This document shows, in pieces, positions 20,257-35,152 of a stretch of DNA of 64,000 nucleotides (the first letter of the stretch is position 1; each line of letters begins with the position of its first letter). Made by a program: the position numbers and the translations under genes. Below the pieces are notes generated by a model that searched no databases, was not told the origin of the DNA, and was given only the letters and a program-made list of their open reading frames with translations. Where the stretch lies: assembly GCA_004154925.1 (NCBI GenBank), contig QJNS01000055.1, positions 62,001-126,000 on the forward strand, in the 5' to 3' direction. The DNA comes from Monosporascus cannonballus (taxonomy: Eukaryota; Ascomycota; Sordariomycetes; Xylariales).

Positions 20257-23200
20257 TATTTTTACAATATTAAAAATTATTCGTTTTTTTAATGTTATAA
20301 CTGTTAATCGATTAAAAGGTTTTAATATCGTAAAACCTTCGTATATTATTATAATAATTTAAATTAAAAATTTACTCAAAGCCTTTCTTTATTATATAAT
20401 TCTTTCGATTATAAAATTAGCCGAAAATATTAATACAAGTATTAATAAAGCTATAAGGTTTTTTTCATTATTTAATTTATTAACAGCTGTCTGTTACTAA
20501 CAATTTATTGATTTTCAAAGTTGAATTTTATAAATATAATTTAAAACTTTATTTAATATTATTTCGAAATTTTATTTGTAAAAATTATTTCTTTTATTAA
20601 CTTTTTTTATTTTCAAATTATTATTAATAAAACTTAAAGTGGCCATTGTTATAAACTTTTCTTTAATATCTTCATAGTATTTTTATATTATAGCCTTTTA
20701 TAAATGGTTGAATTTTGATACATGATAAAATAACAGATATTTTTATACTATAATATATAAGAAATATCTGATGATAAACTATAATATTTTGAAACAAATT
20801 AAATGATCGATGTCTTTTTATAAGAATTAATTTTTAAAATATATATTATTTTAGCCGTATTAAGGCGACCATTGTTTATATAACTAAAACAATATAATTA
20901 TGATTGTAAATTTATAATATTATTAAAGACTTTTTACATTAATAGTAATTTCGATACATTCGTCGTACTATATATATATATATATTAATAATATATTCGA
21001 AAAGAAATTATCGAAGTCTAGAAAAGATTTATCATTATTATATTACGTTTTTAATTTCTTACTACTAACGATATCTACGAATAATCCTATTATTTTAAAC
21101 GTTAAAGTTTAAAATATGTTTTACTTAAATTATAAAAGTAAATTTCAGATTTAATATATTTTGTAAGTATAATATTATATTAAACCAATCTTAGTAATAT
21201 TATTAAAGTTAACATATTTTAGTTAATAGATATTAAATAACATACAACTATATCCGCGAAAAGGTAGGCGTAAATATCTAATATAAATCTTTTTTGTAAA
21301 ATAATGATAATAAATTGCGTTACGGGATAAATATATTATAAATCGTTATTCTTTTATTCTTAACACATCAAAATTCGACTAAGTAATATTTAATTATTCG
21401 AATAAACGCTGTTTAAGACGTAATTGTACTATATCGATTAACATATTTTTTACATTTATTAATAATCTAATATACTTATTTATTATATATTACAACAAAT
21501 AATTTCAATTTGGTGATAAAGTAAAATAATCTTTTTAATATGGCTATATGTTTACTAATTTTATTTTTAAGTAAATTTTTTCTAAAACAATACCTTCTTA
21601 AAACAGTATATCTTTATATAGGTAAACCTATTACTACTTTAATTAAATAGAATTTCGACCCTTTTCTTTAGCTCATCGAATTATTTAAAATGCGAAAATA
21701 AGCTTAGAAAATAGTATTATTATTAAAGTACTAGGCTTATTTAAAAGATTATTTTTTAATTATTTATATAATCTTTTCAAACTGTTTAATATTTTAATTT
21801 AACTTTCGAAGTAATATCAATGTCTTAAGAAATGTATCATTAATAAGAACGTCTTTTACAACTTAAATATATATATATATATATAATTAATATAAATCGT
21901 TTTTTCTCTTTAATATTATTACGTATTTTTTATAAAGGTTTATATAAAGTATATATCAATTGATTATTGGTAAATTATGTTAAACCTTATTTTAAATATC
22001 TATTTTATATTTTTGACTTTTCCGTTATTAAACTTATTTACATTAATACAACAGTTGTAAAATTTATCTTTTATAATTTTTATTATTACTTATCTCTACG
22101 AATACTATAATGTATTCTATTTATCGAGATTAACAAAATAATAATCTTTATCTAATCGATTTCTAAGAGTTTTTTTATTATTATTGAGTTTATATTTTAT
22201 GTTATTTTCGATTTCGCCATAAAATTAAGTTTTAATCTTAATAATTAAGTTGTGCACCTGTTATAGAAAACAGAAAACGCATTAATAAATTATTATTTAA
22301 TTATTTTAGTTATAGTTTCGATTACGTTTTTAAATTTTGTTTTCTTAGCAATTGAACCCTATTAAAAACCTTTATTTATTATATTATTAGAGAATATTCT
22401 TTAGCGTATAATAAAATCAAAATATTTAATTTAATTCTAGTATCAATAATATATTTAATTTGATGTTTGAATTAACTTTAATAATAAATTTAAATCGCTG
22501 AGTATTATATGCGGTCGAATTATATTATTAGATTAAAAATTATAATATATTTTGTATTCTTTTAATTTTTTCTTAATATTTATAATGAATATTTTAAGAA
22601 TTTGGTACCGTTTAATCTATATGAAGATATAGATTTTTCTTTGCGTTATTTTAATCGTTATTTTACTTTTATAATTTTATATTTTTGAGACTTTCGTAAC
22701 TATACGGTTTTTAGAAACGTTACTAAAATTTAAGCAAACTTTAATTAATTTTACTTTAGTAAATTGAATTTTTCTCCCTGTTTTCTCTCTATATTTTTGT
22801 AAGTTTTACTTTTTTAGTATTTAATAAACTATTTGTTAGGTAGCTTATAGAAACTAAAAATATTATTAGTTACCTAGATGTGTTCCAGTGTATCAAATAT
22901 AAAAAGATTACTTTTTAATCGGAATATATAAATTGTATAATTAGAATATACACATGTTATAAACGATATAAAAATGTATATAATTAAGTAAACAAAAAAA
23001 GAAAACTATTATTGTTTATATTTAATCATTAAATGTTTTAATTTATTAAATATTAATTAATTATTTATTTATTGAATAGTTCAAATTATATATTAATAGT
23101 AATTATATATATTTATAAATAAATCGTTTATAATATTTATATTATTAATATTTGCAATTATATATAAAATATTTCAAAATTGTAATTATATTAAACGCTA

Positions 23201-26200
23201 ATTTTAATTTTGATTTTAAGTTTCTACTATGTAGAAAAGATAAGTTACTTGTTTATACGAGTAATAAATGAAATTAATTTTTAAAAACAAAGGTTTTTAA
23301 AAAAGAGAAATCGTACTATAGTCTAATATTTAACAGGTCGAACAAATAATTATAATAAAATATTTAATAATTTTGACTTCAGCAAAAAGTTACGTATTGT
23401 ATCTCTTCGAACGTATTCGATTCGGTTATATTTAATTAATGATTAAATATAATCGGTTTTATTACGTTCTACTTAGAAATATATTTGTTTTTATTTATAT
23501 TTATTATATAAAAATTGTCTAATTTATTTCTTTATATTCTTATTATTATACTAAGCATGTTTTAAATATAATTAATATTATATAATATTTTTCATATTAT
23601 ACTTTAAATAATTTAAAAATGAATAATTTATTTATTTTAATATTTATAAATAATTGTATATTATTTTACCAAATATTTATTGATAGTAAATCATTTTATA
23701 AAATAAATTTATAATAAAGTTTAGCATTAACTTGTTCTCTAACTTGTATAGTTTATTATAATATTATTATAATTTTAACAAAACTCAATAAAAATTTATA
23801 ATATATAATATATATATATATATATAATTTTAATTTTCTTTTCCGATCTCAAAATCTTTCTAGATCTTTTTATACCGTAATCTCTTTAGATCCTACATTC
23901 CTTCGGATCCATGTTATGTAACCCTCCTGTTGTTTTATCGTGATTAGGACCCCATTTTGGAGGTTGTGGCTGCGCTTGCAGCGCAGCAGTCATGGCCACA
24001 GCTATAGCTTTTGATCAAGAAATATCTGTCAGGGGTCCAATATATCAGCTAAACTCCTTTAAAAATAATACCCACAAAAAATCAAAACTTTCAAAATTGG
24101 GCCTGATAACAAGTTATGATTTTTTTAATTCCGTTTAATACATTCTTATATAAATTTATAAACATTATTATTATTAACCTTAATACTATATATTAATTAC
24201 GGAATTTCCAATATTTTAATTTATATAATTTAATGTAAAATTAAATTTTTTAATTTTTAATATAATAACAATATAAATTAATACAAAAAAAACATTATTA
24301 TAATAAAAAAATAATTCAAAATCTCGATTAATATATATTATAACTTTTTATTTTTCCTAGGCTAATACGATAATAACAAAATTTTATATGTTAAAATAAT
24401 AATATATAAGATTTAAAACTTTTCGTAATAAGCTTCGAAATATATTTTTATTCTTCATTAATTAAATACGGATAATATATTCGACAGTATAAAATAAATA
24501 TTTTAGATTTTCGAATATTTCATTTTTTAAAACGAAACGTTTATCGTTATCCGATATTTTCCTTGATTTTTTGCTGATATAAACGTAATTAACCTATTTG
24601 CTAACATTATATATACGGTCGATAGTTTTACAGAAATCTTACCTCGTCGATTTATTCGCCTTATATTAAGCATTATACTTAACGAATAGGGCTGCATTCT
24701 ACAAAAAAAATTAAGTTAATATGGTATATAATCTGGTTTTCGGAAAACTTAATATTTCTTTGAATATTAAAATAAATTTCGAAAAATCTTTTATTATTTA
24801 AACTTTTTAATAACCGATTTAATTATTATTCAAATAATATTATTAATTAAGCCAATAAAAAAATAATAAGTTTTTATATTAATAATTTTTTATTTTATTT
24901 ATATTTTAATATCTGTAAATACGAATAAGCATAACCTAAAAATATTCGACCGTAAAGCTGCCGGATAGTATAAATATTTTATTTTTGATTTTAAATAAAT
25001 ATCGAATAATTAATTTCAGATTATTATATTAAATTTCGTTTTCGAACGACTATATAATTCGGTTAATATTAACCAAATATATTTATTATCGTAATAAAAT
25101 ATATTCCGGCCTAAATATATTATTATCCGTAATTTGCGTTTTATGTTCTTTATTTATATGTATTAATTTATATATATTAATTTATATACATCGTAATTAT
25201 AATTAATATTATAAAAATATTATAAAATATGGCGGTTTTCGTTAAATTGGCAATTTAATGAAATATGGTTATTAAGCGGAAATCCGGTATTTTAATAATA
25301 ATCGTCTCTAAATTAATATTATTATTTTCTTTATATTTAAAAATTAAAGCCAAAATTAAAACTATTTTAATTGCTTAATAATTAATATATCCGGATTATT
25401 ATATAATATTATTTTAATCTAGCTTAATAACTTGCGTTTTATTATTAAAAATATTATTTATATTAATAACAAGGCGAAAACTATAGATATCTGTAATTGC
25501 TTAATTACGATTATGGTAAACCAGGGGTATTTATCGAAAATTTTAAAAAAAGTTATTAAGTTTTATAATTCCGAAATATTTTACGGAAACTAAGTTCGTA
25601 TATATAATAACTTAAAGGAATTAAATAGTTTTATTTATATCTTTATACTTATTAATACTTTAAAATTAAATATAAATATTTCGAATATTAATCGAATAAT
25701 ATGATAAGATATATAACAAAGTTATTCCATTAAGAATTTATAATAACGATTTAATTAAATAATTTATAACTATAAGCATGTAAATAAAATTATTTATGAA
25801 GAAATTATATGATTTGCACTTTATTAAGGATTCGATAAATATAAAACCGAATTATTTATTTTAAAAACAAACTAAAATAACGAAAAGCTCCAGGCTTAAC
25901 AAATTAAAAACCGTATTACCTATAAAAATATAAAAATCGTAATAAAACGTAATATAACGAATTTAAATAATTAAAAAAAGATATAGAATTTATCGCGAAT
26001 AATTCCGATTAAGACGAAATAATTATCGAATTTTAATCTTAATTTTCGACCGATTAAAATATTACATTTAAATTTACGAAATAAAGTAATTTTAATTTAT
26101 AGCACCGGATAAAAATAAGGCCTTAATGGTATACGTTATTTAACGACAAATATATACGTAAACTAATTTTGATATATTTAAAAACCCGAAATTATTATAT

Positions 26201-29200
26201 TAAAAAAACTATGAGAACTTAACTCCGGTTAAATTCTGTTATAATATATATATATTTAATTTTCTTTATATATCGGAACATTTATATTCGAAAGTATTTC
26301 CATAAAAGTAATTAAAAGCCAGTTAAATAAAGGTAATTATTTAAGAAATAATAAAATGCCAATATAAATAACCGGCAAACAAATTATTTTTTATGTAATT
26401 ATTTTCGTTTAATATTAAAAAAGTAAAATAAATATTTATTTTTATTAAATTTAAATAGTTTTTATTTAATACGTTTTCAAATAAATTAAAGTAAACTGAA
26501 TATTAAATTTAATTTAAAATATAATTAAACTAATTAACGCGGTTCCCGGTTTGGATAAATAACAATAATAAGATATTTTGAAAAATCGTTTATTTTGTAT
26601 GTTATATATAATAAATAAAAAGGTTATGTTTTCGATTTTACAAAAAAATATAAGAAATTTTTCGCAAACGGCGAAATTTACTTAATTAGAAATAACGGCA
26701 TTATATTTTTATACTGTAAACCAATTTATATAGATTACGGACCATTATTACGTTATAAATTCGATTAATATCGAAAAGAATTATAAAGCCGTCTTAAGTC
26801 GTATTTTATCTTAATTAAAATATAGCGTATATGCACATATAATTTAAATTAATAATTAATAATTTAACAATAATTTTAATAATATAAATATTAAATCGTT
26901 ATATAATTTATATGTTTTTATAATTTGAAATCATAATTTCGATTATCACGACGCCTATACTTATATACGTAATTCGCGATATATTAAGTAATTCCATTTA
27001 AAAGCCTGGTTTATTTCTTTTATTTATCACCTTAATATAAAATTTATCGTTTTTAAATATTTTTAACTTTTTAAACCTATTTTCGTTACCGTACCCATAT
27101 TCGCATAATTTATTTGTTTTTATATTATTATCGAAATCGCCGGCGTCATCAAAACGTAATAATTCGGAATTTAACGTTATAAATATTATGTCGGAAAAAG
27201 AAATCGAAATAATAATCCCTATTAACATTAAGAAATTACGCATTAAAAATAAACGATATTTATCGGATAATAATATTAGTAACAAATTAAAGGATAATTA
27301 CGATATTAAGTTAAAAAACAGGAAACGAAATTTTGCCAACTTTAATTAAGGTCGATAATAAAAAATTTATTCGGTTTGGACGCGGCGTTATAATCGTAAA
27401 ACTTAATAACTATAAATACTTATATAATATTAATTAATGTTATTAATATATTATATATTTATTAAATTCGTTATTTTTATGAATTTTTAATTTATTAAAC
27501 TTTATACAAAATATTAATTCGTTTTAATCCGGATTAATTATAAGCTATAACAAATATATAGTAAATATTTTCAAGTGGGAAAATTAACAGAATTTTGTAT
27601 TACGTAATTCGAATTATAATTTATTGCGGTTATTAACAAATTTTCCCTTTTATTTATAGTTTTTAATTGATAACGCCGAACTAGAATTTTTTAGATCTTG
27701 TTTTCCGGTCCTTTTTTTCGAATTTATTATATTAGCTTCTAAAATATTTTTATCCTTTTTAACCTTTAAGGTACCTTAATTCGGGTCGAATAACTATAGT
27801 AAAAAATTGATTATGCAGATAAATAAATAATATAAATAACTTTTCGTTAATATTAAGAAGATTATTTTTTCGTCATTAATATAATTATTCCGGCGTCCGC
27901 TTTTTTCCAAATATTAATTTAAAATATTTAAAATCCCGAATTTATAATAAATCCTTATTAATTATGCTTTACAACCTTATCTTTTTGTAATTAAAATTAA
28001 TATCTGTTAACGTACGGTTTTAATCAGTGTTTTCCGAAGCCGCCCGTATATTTTATTATTATTTTGTTAAATATTTTGGTAATTATTTTTTTAAATTAGC
28101 GCTTTTGAGTTCTTTTAATAAAGGTTAACGGCCGGATCTAATTTGTTTTCCCTTGCCGCGTTTTCTCTTTGTCGACGTAATTAGGTCCCTAGTTAATTTT
28201 AAGGAGTTTTTTCTTTTTTTTTTCAACTAGTTTTAAGAATTCCTTTATATTAAAATCTTATATAAATATAATAATAATCGGGCGTTCCGAATAACCGCCG
28301 AAATTCTGAATATTTTTACTGAATATTCCGTGGTATTTAAAAATCTAATTTGTGTATGAGGTTATTTATTTAGTAATTCACTATGTATAATTATAAAGTT
28401 TCGTTTTGTTTAACATTATGAAAATAACGTCTATATAATATATATTATAAAATATATTATGATTTTATACTTTTCCTAATCGGAACTATAAAATTACTAT
28501 ATCTCTAATATTATTTACATTGTGCAAATTATTATAAATCATAAATTTCTGAAAACGGCTAACAGCCCAAATTATACTGTTTTTTTAAAAAAATATACGC
28601 CGGTTAAATATGTTATATTTAAAACGTTTATTTCGCGGTTTTAAGCCTTTATTATTTAACAGTTCGTATTATTCGTATCAACAATTTTATTATTATCTTT
28701 TAATATAAGGAAATAAATAAATAATGCTATATATTATTTAATAGTTTTCGACATTTAATAAAAACGAAAATTAAAATTTATTAACATATATAAATACATT
28801 TTTCATTAATCTTTTATAAATTATATATATATAATCGAAATTTCGGAATATTTATTTAAATATTATTTTGAGATTATTATAAGTAAAATATGTATTAATA
28901 CATATATACCGGTAAATAAATTACTTTTTTTAGCATAAAGTAATAAACTTTGTCTTATAAAAACCTTATAATACTAAATTCTTGTTAAATAATTATTTAA
29001 TTTAAGAAAGGTTTGCTCTAAAAACTAGAGCAAAATTTAAAAAAATAATATATAGAATAAGGAATAAAGTACGCAAAATAACCTTATAAGTAATATAATT
29101 CGTATTGAAACTTGTTTAATATCGTTAGGATTGTTATATACGTTTTAATTTTTTATTAAATTATTATATATTTTCTAAATACGATTATTATATTTTCATG

Positions 29201-32200
29201 TATTAAACGACGGTAATACTATTATAATAATTACATAATATTAAGAATATACAAATAAATAGTTATACTTGAGATATTTAATAATATTATAAATTTATTA
29301 ATATAAATTCGGCGGAATTAAAATTAAAATTATAAATAGAAAATTTAAAATATAATAAAAAGGATCAAATCCGTATATTAAATAATTACCGAACATATTT
29401 TGAATATTAATAAAAAAATATATAAAAATTTATAACATACGAATAAAGTTTACGGATAATTATTAAAGTATGAAAATATTCTAAGGCCATATATTTAATT
29501 TCAATCAAAATATATATAACCTTTAACATTATAAAATTAGAAATATATAAATTATGGAATTTATATAAACTATTAAATATAAATAAAAGATTGAACGTTA
29601 TTTTTAACCAATTAATAGTATATAAAAAACCTTAATAATAATATATCAATTACATAAGATTTATAATTTACTATATATTGTTTAATATAATTTATAAAAT
29701 TATTTCGATTAAATATATATTAAATATAATTATTATAATTACTTAATATATAATTAATATTACTTACTTAGTTAAAACCTTTTATACCTTTAAATATTTA
29801 TTATATTCAAATATGTACAAATACGTTATTTACGATATAACAATTATTACCCCATTTCTTTTTACTTAATTTTTAAATTACAAATTATAATATATATTTT
29901 TATATATTTTATGATAATATAAATGGTAAATAATTTCTTTATCGATATATTAAAAGCAATTTCCATTATGGTTTACAATAATATATCCCGAATAAACTTA
30001 AAAAACCTTATTTGTTCGGCTAAAGGAATTAAATTCGCTAATAAAATCCCCGAAAAATAATTTGTTTCCGAAAGATAATCTGCTTTCGAAAAATAATTTA
30101 CTCTCAAAAAATAATGTAAAAACAGGTAATAAAATCTCGGATTAAAAAATAACCAAAATAGATATTAAAACAAAAATAATTTGCTATCAAAAAATAACGA
30201 TAAAAACAGATAATAAAATCCTTAACGAAAAAGCAGCCGGAATGGGTACTAAAACAATGTATGATAAGGCGAAACCGACGGCGTAATTCCGATTAAGGCA
30301 TTTTCGTATTAATTAAACAGTATTTAATGATTTTAAAATATAAGATATTTTTTATAGAAAATACATATTATATGTAATCGATTTCAAATATCAGGTGTAT
30401 ATTATAAGGTTATATTAATATAACGGAAAATTAAACGAAAATAATTATTTTATATTTTAATATTAATGCGAATATATATTAAATAAAACAATCTTATGAT
30501 TATTGAAGATTTATAAATATGGTAATATTTTGGAAAGTTTATATTATGAAAAGGATTTTTTATTACGGAAAATACGGTAGTTATATAAATATTAAATATT
30601 AATAATCTAATTTAAAATAGTTTCCGTAATAATAATTAATAAAATAAAGTTTACGTTATAGCGAATTATGCTAATTTTATAAATTATTAAATTATTAAGT
30701 TAATTACGAATTTTAAATTAATTACGGTTTTCGTAATTTAGCAAAAAGGTTATATAAATCGGATATTATATAAATAATACGAAAAAAGATTTATAATTTT
30801 ACAAACCCGGCCGTTTAACCAAGAAATTTATATTATGTAATTATTTTATGGATATTTTAATTTAAGCAATGATATAAATAATAAATACATAAATTATATT
30901 TAAAACTACGACGAAAAATATTTATATATTATTTCAAAATATTTAATATTGTTATATAATCCAAATAAAGATTTTTAAAAGGATATAAACGTAAATATTA
31001 CGCCTAAAACGAATAAATTTTTAAAACCTAAAAATGTAAAAAGGATTATTAATATATAAGTTATAATAACGCGCGAAAAAAGGTAAAACGGTAGGAAAAA
31101 TATCAAAAAGTACTTAAAAATATTAGTAAAAAAGTTAATTACAAACGGGATATACCAATTAATCTGAAATTATGCATTATATTTAATTACAAATAATATA
31201 ATATTTTTATACGATTTTTAAAAAAAATAAATTATTCGAATAGTACATAATTAATTAAAATTACATATATTTTAAGTTTAATTATTTATATTACTTTCGT
31301 TAATAATTATATCGTATACCGTATTATAAAATATTATGTTTTTTATTTATAATTTTATGTTAGAAAGCGAATAAATTCAGTTAATATGACGATCAAATAA
31401 TAATGTATAAAACGACTTTTAAATTAATTAATTACAATTATATACATAATACAATTATATTAATATTAAATTTATAATATAAATATTATATTATTTATAT
31501 AACAATATATTATAAAATAATAATAAAATAAAGAATTATATTAACGGTTTATTTTCGTCCGATAAATTCTTATTTTGCTAATTCGACGATAACAATAACG
31601 ATAACGGATTACTTTAAGCAGGATTATTAATTAAGTTATGGATAATTTTTATTATATTATTATAACTTTTTTCCGTATACGGAATATTACGGTCGAGTTA
31701 AACTTAATTATCTTTAGTGAATTCGGTATGAAGAACTTTTCGAGGAATTACGTTACAATTATATATAAATTTATTTACGTTATTAATAAAAAATACGGTA
31801 TTATTAAAATTAATAAACTTAATTTCCATAATTTTATAACCCGTAACCAAAATATTTTCGAATTTCTAATTATCTTTTTTACTCCGAAATAAATATCTTT
31901 TAATAAGCCAAAAATACCGAAGCAGAAAATAGGCGCGTTCGAGGATTTCGTTACGAAAATCCCGAATAACGTAACGTTTATTTCGCGAAAAAATATAACG
32001 GGTATAAAATTCGAGTTATAAGAATATACGATACCTAATTTAAAACGAATTACGAAAAAAAAAGAATATTAATATTATATATATTATATTTTCGACCGGC
32101 GAGAGTCCTTAATAAATTATAAATTATAATATTCCCTTTTTCGATTAAAAACTTTCTATATTTTTGAGGGCATTTCGTCGGAATCAAATTTAATATTAAA

Positions 32201-34820
32201 ATTAAATTAAGAGAAATTTGATTTAATATTGCAAAATGTAATATCTAATTAAAATAAAACATTTTCTTGTTATAATTCAATTAACCGGACCTATAAAAAT
32301 ATTAATATTGGTATGAGCTGCCTAATATAATTAATATTATTATATCATACAGCATACGAAAAACATAAATAAATCTAGGTTTTTTTTAAAAAAACACAAT
32401 AATAATTTCGTAATTTTCTATCGTTAAAAACGATATTTATCGATAATTAAGTATTATTTTTAACAAGGTTAAAAAAGTTATCGTCTTATAAAATATCGAC
32501 CGTATTAAAAATATTTCCGACCTTATAATTATTCGATAAAAAAGTTTTATTTGGTACGCTTTAATTAAAATCGTATCGTTTAATAAACAATATGAATATA
32601 TCATATTTTTAAATTAAAAAATAAAATATTTATAAAATATTTCTCAAATTATTTACATTATAAGGTAATATATTATTAAAAAATAATAAAAAAAGATTTT
32701 CGTTAAACAATCTTTATTTATTAATACGTTTTAATTAGAATGTTATAATACCTTCTTTATTTATCCGGCGTAATTAAAATATTTAAAAATTATATTATAC
32801 GTAATAAATTCAAATTTGGCAACGGTTAATCGGAAATATATATATTTTATAAATTTGGTAAATTCCGTTTTCGAAAAAAGGGTTTTGATTAAGGTATTCC
32901 GGAAAACTTTATATATATTAAATGTTTTTGTTATTCTTAATTCGTATCGAATACGTAATCGTTACAAAAATAATATAAATATATTAATATTATATATATA
33001 AAAGATAAAGAGTTCGCAAAAATAGGATTCCGGTAACTTTTAATATAATTACGTTATTTAATTGAAAATTAACGATATATTTTTAAGGTTATTTATATTT
33101 TATATATCCCGGTTATAATATCGAGCTAATATGTATATATAAATATAAGTAAGAAATTTATTTATATATAGAATCAAGTAAAAATAAAATAAAGTTACCG
33201 TGTTTTGTCGAATAAATCGGTTATGTCGACTTAATTAGTCTATGTTTTCTGAAGATAACTAATTATTTTCTAATTTTTATAAATAAGATAAAAGTGTTCC
33301 GAAAACCGATATATTCTTTGGAATTTATAGAGTTTTAAAAATGCCTTTAATAAACGTTATTAGTACTGTGGATAGTGCCTCTATTTTTGATACTTATATT
33401 TAAAGAAATCGAACGCTATGTATTATACGGCATACGTTTTAATTTAAGAAAATTAGAAAACTTTTATTTATTACGTTTATAAAATATATTAATAAAAACG
33501 GGAAAAAACCAGGATAATATTAATTACGAATTAATAAAAATTATTAAGCGGTACCAGATATTATTATAACGTTTTATAAAACTCTTTTATTTTATAATAT
33601 TAATTAGGCCGGAATATAAATTAATTTAACTTTTTTTAAGAATAGAGCTATAATAACGAATAAAGGTAATAATAATATTCCGTATAACGGTATCATATCG
33701 ACTTGTTATATTACGAATATTATTTTAAATATTAAAATTATCGTATTAAATTACGATATCGTTTTATTATATTAAATTATAAAACATAATTTATTTTAAT
33801 TAGAATTGTATTATTATAATAGAATTAATACGGTTAATTTAATTTTCTTTATTAACCGAATTATATCTTTATTTAAGATCTAATACTTTTCGCAAATACT
33901 TAACCTTTTTAATATATTGATATTATTTTTTAATATATCCGAAAATAATAAAAGTTTTCTTAATAAATAAGGTAAATAATTGTCGTTAATTTTGGAAATT
34001 ATCTTAACCACAATAATTGGGATTATAAAAAAAATATAAAAATATCCGGATGATTATTATTATAGAACTGTTTTATTTTCCGTTTCGTATTATACGATTA
34101 TTATTTTGTCTTTAAATATATAATTATTTAATATAAAAATTTAAATTAATTAAAGGTAAACGTTGTTATAAAACGTTAAATTTCGTCCAAAATGGCATAA
34201 ATTACATTAATTTTAAGTAATAATTATTCCGGTAACCGGCGGAATTTAGGCCTTTATACAAAGTTTATAAGCATTTTATATAATATATTATGGTATTTAT
34301 ATGTAACGGGATCCTAATTAGCAAAAGCTAAAAATTCTTATTAATTTTCATATATTAATAATTATTCGTATATTTGTTTTTTTAATACGTTAATTAATTA
34401 ATTATTTGGAATAATTAAATTAATAATTCGGCTTAAATTATTATAAAAAGCTTAATTATAAATAAAATTTTTAAACGTTATATTAATTCTTATATTGTAA
34501 TATCAGAAATATAAGGTACGCGTAAGTATAGTTTGTTTTAATGGTATCATTCGGTAAAATTAAGAAAATTCGAATTTATTGTATTTTAAAAAGGAAATAA
34601 TAACGCAACGGATTTGGGCTATACCTATTATACGTATTAGGATTTAAAAATAACAAATAAGTTCTAATTAAGATTAAAATAATAATAATAATAGGTTATA
34701 ACAAAAATAACAATATATATATATTTATTAAAAAATATCTTATTATTAAGTTATTAGAGATTTTTTATTTTTTTAACATAGCAAATATACCAAATAAAGC
34801 CGTTTTTACGTAATTATAAT
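20257..34820. other. Unassigned AT-rich, RIP-like block (about 14.5 kb)
   Basis: Extremely AT-rich, with TA microsatellites (near 20,970, 21,865 and 23,810) and no frame with gene-like content. The few open stretches of 60-95 codons are made of Ile/Asn/Lys/Phe/Tyr codons as expected by chance at this composition. It is probably several further decayed transposons whose boundaries I cannot place by eye. One GC-richer palindromic island sits at 23,947-24,038. Confidence 0.6.
23947..24038. repeat. Palindromic GC-richer island in the AT block
   Basis: Bounded by GGACCCC and its inverse GGGGTCC. Inside, TTGTGGCTGCGC pairs imperfectly with GCAGxxxTGGCCACAG-type sequence, and CTGCGCTTGCAGCGCAG is itself nearly self-complementary. 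The flanks (about 23,870-24,110) are also less AT-rich. It could be a small inverted-repeat element or the hairpin end of a larger one. Confidence 0.5.
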
Positions 34821-34937
34821 TTAGGCCTCGTTAATTCGTTACGGGGATTTGGGATTTGATTGGTTAATATTTAGCGTTATGAAGCGGTACTTGAGTGACT
34901 TTGAAGAAATTGGGAAAACGAGCCAGGGAGGCCTGAG
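34821..34937. repeat. MITE-like repeat, copy 2
   Basis: Opposite-sense copy of 7,133-7,242. The left end TTAGGCCTCGTTAATTCGTT is the same terminus with C-to-T changes, and the right end reads ACGAGCCAGGGAGGCCTGAG. Interior blocks GTTACGGGGATTTG and ATTGGTTAATA are shared. It lies about 50 bases left of Copia B. Confidence 0.6.
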
Positions 34938-34989
34938 CTAGCTGAGGTAACCCTCCTAGTGGAGATCGGAAACGCTTAAAGTTTCATCC

Positions 34990-35152
34990 TGTCAGATATA
35001 AAGGACATCAGTTATGTATATATTGATAACTAATTGCAGGTGCTCTAGAACGCGCATTGCACTTTAAGGTGATCTAATCCCGGAACATATATATTCCGAT
35101 CAAACGGAATCTTCCGTATATAGAATATTAAAATACCCCTTGCGAATTAACA
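34990..35152 (-). repeat. Left LTR (element 3' LTR) of Copia B
   Basis: TGTCAGATATAA to GCGAATTAACA, 163 bases, immediately followed by TACCCCTT (the polypurine tract on the minus strand). Confidence 0.85.

Noticed and set aside
26998..27285. 95-codon minus-strand frame in the AT block
   Set aside because: Composition is what AT-saturated DNA gives by chance and no motif is present. The same applies to frames at 11,980, 31,638, 32,816, 35,797 and 41,331.
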